A stretch of 26,669 nt of DNA from CAYRKQ01 sp964424985 (lineage in GTDB: Bacteria; Patescibacteriota; Saccharimonadia; Saccharimonadales; UBA7683). A program made the position numbers and the translations under genes. Below are positions 21,071 through 26,669 of this stretch, one piece after another. The notes below the pieces were generated by a model. That model was not told the DNA's origin and ran no database searches. It saw only the letters and a program-made list of their open reading frames with translations. The stretch covers positions 1 to 26,669 of the forward strand of contig CAYRKQ010000014.1 in NCBI GenBank assembly GCA_964424985.1. The letters are read 5' to 3'. Each line of letters opens with the position of its first letter. Positions within the stretch are counted from its first letter, which is position 1.

Positions 21071-21224
21071 AAATCTTAAAACCTAATATCTAAATCCTAA
21101 ACAAGCCATAATACTCTAAATCAGAAATCCGAAACGCGTGTTTTGGACATTTGAATTTCGAATTTGTTTGGAGTTTAGAGTTTCGTGCTTAGGATTTGCC
21201 TGTTTTAGGTTTACCCTAAAACAG
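21071..21224. repeat. Long heptad hairpin between pilD and the minor pilins
   Basis: Left side (from 21071): AAATCTT, AAAACCT, AATATCT, AAATCCT and further 7-base units. Right side (to 21210): GAATTTC, GAATTTG, TTTGGAG, TTTAGAG, CTTAGGA, with the reverse complementary pattern. It closes with a perfect hairpin CCTGTTTTAGG / CCTAAAACAGG at 21199-21224. It fills the entire spacer after pilD, and no gene is seen. Confidence 0.7.
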
Positions 21225-21234
21225 GTCATGCTTA

Positions 21235-21243
21235 TGTTAAAAT
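21235..21243 (+). promoter_or_regulatory. Extended -10 promoter of the minor pilin genes
   Basis: TGT-TAAAAT, directly after the repeat hairpin and 19 bases before the TTG start at 21262. No convincing -35. Confidence 0.45.
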
Positions 21244-21261
21244 AGTCCTAAGGAGAATCTC

Positions 21262-21942
21262 TTGAAAAAAGATGGTTTCACACTACTGGAAGTTACGCTG
21301 TTTTTAGCAATTTCAAGCAGCCTTGCTTTAATTGCTTTTGTTGGCCTCGGCCCACGGCTCCGAAATGTGCGTTTTACAGATGCGGTGCGCGGGGTAGAAA
21401 CGAGTATCAAATCAACAGTTGAAAGTTCACAAAGAGGTGCAAGCACCACCGCTTTTTCGTGTAAAAATGTGAATGGCACGGCAACCGTGACGACAGAATT
21501 AAGTGCACCTCAAGGAACGTCACAGGATTGCGTTAATGGTGGTGTAGTGGTGTATTTTCAGCCAGATTCAGTGAAATACTACAGAATTGCCCTGTTACGC
21601 GAACGAGCACCTCCCTCAGCGCTGTGTCCTAGCAATAAATCAATTGAAGGCGCGTTTGATGTAGGTCTATGCTTTGGGTTTAAGTGGCCGGCTGACGTGA
21701 ACCAGATTGATGCCGAGCCATTTGCCGAGTACAAACTTACAAACGGCTTGAAACGACTGGGTGAGAATACTTTCATTGGCTATGTAGTAAACCCGGAAGA
21801 TGGTCGTGCGTTTACGTTTATAGATGGACAGCATATTTCGACTGACAAAAAAATCTGTTATGAACTAAGCGGCCGCAAGGCGAGCTTGAATTTCAGCACG
21901 AGTACTATTCAGCCAAGAGTGGAGTTTAATGATGCGTGTTAA
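21262..21942 (+). CDS. Minor pilin / pseudopilin 1
   Basis: 226 residues from TTG 21262, with AAGGAG at 21250-21255. Very short leader (MKKDG) and prepilin signature FTLLEVTLFLAISSSLALIAFVG with Glu at +5. The globular part has several cysteines (FSCKNVNG, QDCVNGG, ALCPSN, GLCFGF, ICYELS and a C-terminal DAC), so disulfides are likely. It is the first of four overlapping genes with GspH/I/J/K-like order, which in other systems form the initiating pilus-tip complex. Confidence 0.85.
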   Translation: MKKDGFTLLEVTLFLAISSSLALIAFVGLGPRLRNVRFTDAVRGVETSIKSTVESSQRGASTTAFSCKNVNGTATVTTELSAPQGTSQDCVNGGVVVYFQPDSVKYYRIALLRERAPPSALCPSNKSIEGAFDVGLCFGFKWPADVNQIDAEPFAEYKLTNGLKRLGENTFIGYVVNPEDGRAFTFIDGQHISTDKKICYELSGRKASLNFSTSTIQPRVEFNDAC

Positions 21943-22459
21943 TTTTCGAATCAAAAACCGACAAGGAGATACCATTATTGAAGTACTGCTTGCTATGTCT
22001 ATTTTGACACTGGTCTTATTCACCTCTTGGGGGCTAGTTAACAGATCTACCCAGCTAAGTCTTGCGGCGCGTCAACGGGTTGTTATGGTGAATCAGATGA
22101 AAGAACAAGCGGAAATACTGAAAGCAAAGTTCGCAGTTGCGGGTGGTGCCGAGAAGATCCGTGATGACCTAAAATTAGTAGCGAAACCGAGACCAGCGAG
22201 TATCTTGAAATATTCCGACACAAGTTTTTGCATAGATGATCCATCTGTTTTGGACAGTAGGGATAGGTTCTATTTTAATGACCTCGCCAGCCCCATTGGG
22301 GATACAAAACAAGTCAATGGAGATAACTATTCAAGAGTTTGGGTAGAATATACTACCAGTGGTAACTACACAGATTTTTATATACGCAGCTGTTGGTTGA
22401 CCTCGGGTGGACAGCAGAAAACTGACAATTCGCAGTTTATTGTGAGGTTAAACGAATGA
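21929..22459 (+). CDS. Minor pilin 2 (PilV/GspI-like)
   Basis: 176 residues from ATG 21929 or 21932, overlapping the previous gene by 14 bases. The prepilin site is unusual: RQG then DTIIEVLLAMSILTLVLFTSWG, so residue +1 is Asp in place of Phe while Glu +5 is kept. The segment IIEVLLAMSIL is typical of PilV-like minor pilins. Two cysteines (FCIDDP, SCWLTS). Confidence 0.8.
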   Translation: MMRVNFRIKNRQGDTIIEVLLAMSILTLVLFTSWGLVNRSTQLSLAARQRVVMVNQMKEQAEILKAKFAVAGGAEKIRDDLKLVAKPRPASILKYSDTSFCIDDPSVLDSRDRFYFNDLASPIGDTKQVNGDNYSRVWVEYTTSGNYTDFYIRSCWLTSGGQQKTDNSQFIVRLNE

Positions 22460-23031
22460 TGGACATGAACAAACGAGGCTTTACGTTAGTTGAACTCATG
22501 TTGGCGATGTCACTATTCATTTTTGTGATGATGGTGGCTACCGTAGGCTTTGTGGGCATCAACCGAACATTTACCAAGGGCATGGTTCGAAAAGACCTTT
22601 CTGAAGGGGTACAGAGACTTACTGAGTCAATCACTCTCACGATTCGCAATGAAGGTCAGTTAGCAAATTTGCAAGAAGCGGCAGATGCAGGAGAAAATCT
22701 GAGTCAGTTGTGCGCCTCCCATACTTGCTACGTGTGGGGTAAAGGTGTTGGTCTTAAAAAAACAAAAGGCGAAGTGACGGAAGTGGTACTAGATGAACGT
22801 TATAAAGTTGATTTTCTAAAAGTTACATCACTTACGGGGGACTTATATAGAGTAAGTGGAATTGTGCGAACAAACGAAGATAGTGACTTTAATTATGATA
22901 AAGACAAATACCCGAATGATACTCAGGAAATTTCGTGTAAAGGAAGTGCTGAGGTCGGGGTATCTAAAAACTGTGCCCTAGAAAAATTTAGTTTTGTGGT
23001 TAGTGTAGGAGGGGCAAGGGTATCACCATGA
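22456..23031 (+). CDS. Minor pilin 3 (PilW/GspJ-like)
   Basis: 191 residues, ATGATG start overlapping the previous stop by four bases. Leader MMDMNKRG, then FTLVELMLAMSLFIFVMMVATVGFVG with Glu at +5. The sequence after the helix (GINRTFTKGMVRKDLSEGVQRLTESITLTIRNEGQ) is of the PilW/GspJ kind. Cys residues in QLCASHTCYVW and near the end (ISCKGS, KNCALE). Confidence 0.83.
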   Translation: MMDMNKRGFTLVELMLAMSLFIFVMMVATVGFVGINRTFTKGMVRKDLSEGVQRLTESITLTIRNEGQLANLQEAADAGENLSQLCASHTCYVWGKGVGLKKTKGEVTEVVLDERYKVDFLKVTSLTGDLYRVSGIVRTNEDSDFNYDKDKYPNDTQEISCKGSAEVGVSKNCALEKFSFVVSVGGARVSP

Positions 23032-24079
23032 AAAAGTTAAATCAAAGTGGGGCAGTAGCTATGATTAGCGTGGTGATATTTGCCACCATAATAACTATTT
23101 TAGTAACAGCCTATGCTCGGACGATTGTCTCGCAACAACGGCAATCAACTAATTATGATCTGAGCACCAGAGCTTACTACGCAGCAGAAGCGGGAGTGCA
23201 GGATGCCATTCGATCTCTGAAAGCCGATCCAGGGAGCACACTTAACAAGGAGGGGCAAAACACCTGTAAATCTAATTCAGGAGGGTATCTGGATGGGGAC
23301 TCAAATTCTGGTAACGGACAGATTGGCGGAAGTGATCTCGCCTACACCTGTCAGCTTGTTGACGTAAGGCTTGGTTCCATCGAAGATATGACATCACCTA
23401 ACAGTGGTTTATGGAGGATAAATCCCGAACAACTTCCATCGCCATCATCAGGCTACTTGCTTAATGTGTCGTGGTCAAAAGAAGACCAGAATGATGGTCA
23501 GCAACTATCGCCTCGAGAGAACAACGACAAATTATTTCCGCCAATCGGGGGTTGGGTTAATAATGGTGCTCTAGTGCATCCATTGCTTCGAGTGAGCTTT
23601 ATTTCAGCTCCAAATAACCTAGGGAGCCGGTCTGATATAAAACAGCAGGTATACTTTTTAAATCCAGCATTGAATGCAGACGGCGGCACTCCTGGTGTCA
23701 CATTTCCAAATGAACAAGACCGAGAAAAAACGGTAGTGAACGCATCTTGCCCCCAAGATAATGTCGAATATGCCTGTTCTCAAGCATTCACCGTAGATAA
23801 AAGTTGGTTTGAGGGAGGAAATAATGTATACGTCGTTATTCATAGTGAATATTCAAAGGCGAAATATAAAATAAGTGCAGCTGATCGTGTCGGCAGTAGA
23901 CCGGTCGACTTAGTGGGAACTGCGGCCAATATTGATGTGACCGCTAAAGCTGGTAACGTGTTTAGAAGAATTCGCCAAACGGTAGACCTTGGTTCATCAT
24001 ACAAACAAAGCTGGTTTGATGCTTCGGGGTTAGTGGTGGGAGATGGCATCTGTAAACTGTTCTCAATAGGAGAATCGCC
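23028..24079 (+). CDS. PilX/GspK-like pilus protein, 3' end lost in the gap
   Basis: At least 350 residues. The N-terminus MKKLNQSGAVAMISVVIFATIITILVTAYARTIV lacks Glu at +5, as in PilX/GspK-type proteins. It is followed by STRAYYAAEAGVQDAIRSLK, the AAEAG motif of the PilX N-terminal family. The long beta-rich remainder has Cys pairs (NTCKSN, YTCQLV, ASCPQD, YACSQA). It overlaps minor pilin 3 by four bases (ATGA). The 100-N gap at 24080 interrupts the reading frame after FSIGESP. It is the last visible gene of the pilus cluster. Confidence 0.82.
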
Positions 24080-24179
24080 NNNNNNNNNNNNNNNNNNNNN
24101 NNNNNNNNNNNNNNNNNNNNNNNNNNNNNNNNNNNNNNNNNNNNNNNNNNNNNNNNNNNNNNNNNNNNNNNNNNNNNNN
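24080..24179. other. Assembly gap (100 N)
   Basis: 100 Ns, a conventional unknown-length gap. It cuts the 3' ends of both the PilX-like gene and the convergent recombinase gene. More pilus genes could be missing here. Confidence 0.97.
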
Positions 24180-25105
24180 TACTTGGCTTCGATGTCTTTA
24201 TGAAACTTTTGATGCACCTCTTTTAAATGGGCGTCGGTGACGTGAGTATAAATTTGCGTAGTTGAAATGTCGCTGTGGCCGAGCATGGTTTGAACACTTC
24301 GAATGTCTGCCCCGTTCATTAACAGATCGGTGGCAAAGCTGTGACGCAAGGTGTGGGGCGAGACTTTCTTGGTAATACCGGCCAGTTTGGCGTAGCGGGC
24401 AATGATTCGCTGAACACTTCTTGGCGTCAATCGAAGAAAATCACCAGAGGTATCTTGTTCTTTGGTGCCGCCATAGCGGACAAAAAGAGCAGGGGAGCTG
24501 TCAGTTCGCTTGGCAAGATACGCATCTATCCACTGAGTAGCAGAGTTACTCATGTAGATGGGGCGGTCTTTTTGGCCTTTCCCGCGCACGGTAAACTCAC
24601 GTCGTTTGGTGCTGACGTGGTCTTTATTGAGTGAGACTAATTCGGAGACTCGAAGCCCGCCGGAAAAGAGAAGTTCTAAAATGGTACGGTCACGCAGGCC
24701 AATAATAGTGGTGGTATCGGGCTGTGCAAATAATGATTCCAATTCTTCGGGCGAGAGAAAGGTAACTTGTTTTCGCTTGGTACGTGGAAGTTCGACTTTC
24801 TCAGGTGCCAGTGATTTAATGTTGTTTTTTACACAAAACTTAAAGAAGCTTCTAAGTGCAATAAGGTGATATGACTGGGTGGTAATGGAAATTTCATCAC
24901 CGTTTACATCTTTGAACCGGTTGAGCCATAAACGGTACTTGCGCAGTAATTCAGTTGTTATTTTATCAACAGGTTCGTCGCCAGCAAACTCTACAAAGCG
25001 CATAAGATAGTGGTGATAGTTGGCAATTGTCTTTTGTGAACGGTTTTGTTCAACCTCTAAGTACTCGAGGAATTCCACAATAGTATCTGAAAGGTAATGA
25101 GCCAT
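24180..25105 (-). CDS. Tyrosine recombinase, Xer family (C-terminal end in the gap)
   Basis: 308 residues visible. SAM-like core-binding domain (~1-100, LSDTIVEFLEYLEVEQNRSQKTIANY) and a catalytic domain with all active residues: R152 (GGLRVSEL), K176 (RGKGQKD), H251 and R254 (HTLRH), H277 (GHSDISTTQIYTH) and the nucleophile Y286. Only a few residues should be missing after FHKDIEAK. It is most like chromosomal XerC/XerD/XerA enzymes, which resolve chromosome dimers with FtsK. No att sites or phage genes are near, so an integrase role is less likely. The promoter is leaderless (TACAAT at 25112-25117). Confidence 0.93.
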
Positions 25106-25111
25106 ACTGCT

Positions 25112-25117
25112 ATTGTA
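25112..25117 (-). promoter_or_regulatory. -10 box of the recombinase gene, leaderless
   Basis: TACAAT on the minus strand, exactly six bases before the ATG at 25103-25105. The -35 region is weak. No ribosome binding site. Confidence 0.5.
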
Positions 25118-25282
25118 AACTACCCATAAAGGTTATGCTATAGAGCAATTTTAAAAACTAGTTTTATACATAAAATTGAACACAAATATATGAAAGCTAT
25201 TGCGCGCACGGCAGTTTAAGTGGGCAATATGTGTACAAACTCTAACGTACTACTGTTTCTTGATTCACAAGATCACTTTTAT

Positions 25283-25349
25283 CGTCATTCCTGCGCAGGC
25301 AGGAATCTATGGTTCTCTTGTCTGGACTCCTGCCTGTGCAGGAATGACG
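25283..25349. repeat. GTCATTCC-family palindromic repeat
   Basis: CGTCATTCCTGCGCAGGCAG at the left is matched by its near-perfect reverse complement at the right (CTGCCTGTGCAGGAATGACG), with a ~20-base centre. It belongs to the widespread GTCATTCC palindromic type. No gene is seen in 25118-25375. Confidence 0.8.
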
Positions 25350-25375
25350 GAACGAGACAGTATAATGTACAACAC

Positions 25376-25404
25376 TTACAATATGGGTAGAACTTTGTTA
25401 GAAT
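25376..25404 (+). promoter_or_regulatory. Promoter of ndk
   Basis: TTACAA (25376-25381), 17 bp, TAGAAT (25399-25404) with TGT before it. Confidence 0.6.
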
Positions 25405-25439
25405 AACAGTAATAAAAGCTAAAGAATAAGGATGCATAC

Positions 25440-25937
25440 GTGATAGGACGAACATTAATTTTATTGAAACCTGATGCCCTGCAGCGCGGTATTGTGGGTG
25501 AAATTACCACTCGGTTTGAACGAGCAGGTCTAAAAATAATTGGCATTAAAATGCTTTCACCAGACAAAGAGCACTATCACAAACACTACGAAGAGATCAG
25601 TAAAATGATTACTCGCCGCGGCCAAAAAGCCTTTGATGTTACCGTCGACTTTATGCTTTCTGGCCCTGTTATAGCCGTTGTTTTGGAAGGAATCGAAGCG
25701 GTCTCTTTAGTGCGTAAAATGGTTGGCACCACCGAACCAAAAGAGGCGCAGCCTGGTACCATAAGAGGCGATTACGCTCACATTAGTTTCAGCTATGCAA
25801 ACGAAAAAGGCGGGAGCGTGCCGAATCTTATCCATGCTTCCGGTGATAGCAAAGAAGCTGCCCAAGAAATTGCCCTGTGGTTTAGCGAAAGCGAACTACT
25901 AGACTACAAACTAGCCTACGAAGACCACGTCCGCTAA
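25440..25937 (+). CDS. ndk: Nucleoside diphosphate kinase
   Basis: 165 residues from GTG 25440, with AAGGAT at 25428-25433. It moves a phosphate between nucleoside tri- and diphosphates through a phospho-histidine. The active site is H132 in NLIHASGDSKEAAQEIALWF, and the opening TLILLKPDALQRGIVGEI is typical. It is longer than the usual ~140 residues because of an insertion around KEHYHKHYEEISKMITRRGQKAFDVTVDF. It stands alone with its own promoter. Confidence 0.96.
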   Translation: MIGRTLILLKPDALQRGIVGEITTRFERAGLKIIGIKMLSPDKEHYHKHYEEISKMITRRGQKAFDVTVDFMLSGPVIAVVLEGIEAVSLVRKMVGTTEPKEAQPGTIRGDYAHISFSYANEKGGSVPNLIHASGDSKEAAQEIALWFSESELLDYKLAYEDHVR

Positions 25938-25964
25938 GCCGAGAATACGTTACCTAAGAGCTGA

Positions 25965-26228
25965 TTATTTTCTATAAACTACACTTCTATGCTGAATGTG
26001 TAAAACCACAATATTACTATTTTCTACATCGAACAGTATACGATAAACACCCACCCGAAAACGGTACTCAGCATCCGCAGGTTTTGTAAGCGGCTCCGCA
26101 AAGTCTAGCGGATTTTTTTGGCTAACAAACCACTCCAACTTAATTTTTAATCGTTTTTTAATGTGTGGCGGTAATTTTTGTATATCTTTAACTGCTGGCT
26201 TCTTATAGACCAGCGTATATGTTGCCAT
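25965..26228 (-). CDS. RelE/ParE family toxin
   Basis: 87 residues of the RelE fold: YTLVYKKPAVKDIQKLPPHIKKRLKIKLEWF, then the core EYRFRVGVYRILFDVENSNIVVLHIQHRSVVYR with the Arg, Arg and C-terminal basic/Tyr residues expected of an mRNA interferase. The start overlaps the antitoxin stop (TAATG). Its partner is encoded immediately upstream, the common antitoxin-first order. Confidence 0.92.
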   Translation of the reverse strand: MATYTLVYKKPAVKDIQKLPPHIKKRLKIKLEWFVSQKNPLDFAEPLTKPADAEYRFRVGVYRILFDVENSNIVVLHIQHRSVVYRK

Positions 26229-26470
26229 TAGAGGTTTCCAAATACCTCTTCATGAGTGAAGTATTCTTTACTTTCGCGAGCTTCGCGTATTGTTTTTAGG
26301 TAGCTAGGATCGCTGGCGGCTAATAAATCCTCAAGCTTATCCAAATCTATGATGGCGCGTTCTTTTTTGCCACGACGGGTGACAATTAAAACATCGTTCT
26401 TGTTGATTGCTTCAAGAGTGTCGGCCAAGTTGCTTCTAAGGTCTGATGCAGAAATAGTTTTCGTGCTCAT
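26228..26470 (-). CDS. Phd/YefM family antitoxin
   Basis: 80 residues from the ATG at 26468-26470, with AAGGAG nine bases upstream; the frame extends to 26491 but that part lies in the operator. KTISASDLRSNLADTLEAINKNDVLIVTRRGKKERAIIDLDKLEDL is the Phd/YefM DNA-binding fold. The C-terminal acidic helix (SKEYFTHEEVFGNL) would wrap the toxin. It probably represses its own promoter through the inverted repeat at 26485-26516. Confidence 0.92.
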   Translation of the reverse strand: MSTKTISASDLRSNLADTLEAINKNDVLIVTRRGKKERAIIDLDKLEDLLAASDPSYLKTIREARESKEYFTHEEVFGNL

Positions 26471-26484
26471 AATGCTCTCCTTTA

Positions 26485-26537
26485 CGTACAATTTAGTTGT
26501 ACCACTGAATTGTACGCTTTATATATCCCTGAGTCAA
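26485..26537 (-). promoter_or_regulatory. Promoter and operator of the RelE/Phd pair
   Basis: On the minus strand TTGACT (26532-26537), 17 bp, TACAAT (26509-26514). Overlapping the -10 is a perfect inverted repeat CGTACAATT ... AATTGTACG (26485-26493 and 26508-26516), with a third related GGTACAACT in the centre. This fits autorepression by the antitoxin. Confidence 0.75.
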
Positions 26538-26591
26538 CTGCTGCTATCGTAAGTAAAATACATCAGCCCTAACTTTTACTAAAATTCGACT

Positions 26592-26668
26592 TGGTACCCC
26601 GGGCAGGAGTCGAACCTGCAACCTTTTCCTTAGGACGGAACTGCTCTATCCAATTGAGCTACCGAGGC
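26592..26668 (-). tRNA. tRNA-Arg (anticodon CCU)
   Basis: A full cloverleaf on the minus strand. Acceptor GCCTCGG pairs with CCGGGGT (two wobbles); the D arm is GCTC/GAGC, the anticodon loop GTCCTAA with CCT at positions 34-36, the T arm GCAGG-TTCGACT-CCTGC, and the 3' CCA is encoded. The top base pair of the anticodon stem (G27-A43) is a mismatch. It reads AGG codons. Confidence 0.93.
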
Positions 26669-26669
26669 A

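Noticed and set aside
2738..21224. Heptad arrays as a CRISPR array
   Set aside because: The units are 7 bp, adjacent and degenerate, without spacers, and there are no cas genes.
13540..24079. Alternative genetic code with UGA as glycine (SR1/Gracilibacteria)
   Set aside because: TGA ends several genes in ATGA overlaps (pilM/pilN, pilO/14851, minor pilins), and no conserved protein needs read-through.
24341..24869. Two plus-strand open frames (97 and 103 residues) across the recombinase
   Set aside because: They are antisense shadows of a gene with all catalytic motifs intact.
24180..25105. Recombinase as the integrase of a genomic island
   Set aside because: The protein resembles chromosomal Xer enzymes, no direct-repeat att sites or phage genes are visible, and the tRNA at 26592 shows no duplicated 3' end in the window.

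Overview
The window looks like a chromosomal segment of a Candidate Phyla Radiation (Patescibacteria) bacterium. The grounds are a type IV pilus cluster without secretin (PilQ) or other outer-membrane genes, a four-helix-bundle (23S-IVS-type) gene of the kind common in CPR genomes, no rplI after rpsR, many very short intergenic spaces and ATGA overlaps, and several genes whose -10 box lies only 6-10 bases before the start codon. TGA acts as a normal stop, so code 25 (UGA = Gly) is excluded. The phylum or class cannot be fixed from this sequence. There are two N gaps (843-852 and 24080-24179).

Layout. 1-1804: 3' end of ftsK, a small membrane-protein gene, a second diverged copy of the ftsK tail, and an unknown gene. 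1817-5048: translation operon rpsF-ssb-rpsR-unknown-efp, then a four-helix-bundle gene enclosed by inverted repeat arms, then tlyA. 5045-6581: a Crp/Fnr regulator and a divergent PH-domain gene, separated by a 147-bp MITE-like insertion and a perfect CRP-type operator. 6582-8228: repeat-rich spacer and the GTPase ychF with an odd duplicated start. 8327-9584: HigBA-like toxin-antitoxin pair plus RdgB/HAM1. 9721-24079: type IV pilus cluster (membrane protein, 742-aa secreted protein, pilM, pilN, pilO, small membrane protein, pilB, pilT, pilC, pilA, pilD, three minor pilins and a PilX-like protein cut by the gap). 24180-26668: tyrosine recombinase, ndk, RelE/Phd toxin-antitoxin pair and tRNA-Arg(CCU).

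The most striking structure is a family of degenerate 7-bp tandem repeats. Nearly every array is exactly five heptads (35 nt) per arm, usually with a G-rich arm facing its C-rich complement so that a hairpin can form. Arrays lie between genes, directly after stop codons, and inside the reading frames of tlyA, pilD and probably ychF without breaking them. One pair of arms encloses the whole four-helix-bundle gene. This resembles a non-autonomous repeat family with one candidate partner gene, in the manner of REP/RAYT systems; that link is inference.

Other recurring themes are leaderless or nearly leaderless promoters, duplicated diverged gene ends (ftsK 3' end, ychF 5' end) flanking inserted DNA, and a second palindromic family with GTCAT(T/C)C ends.
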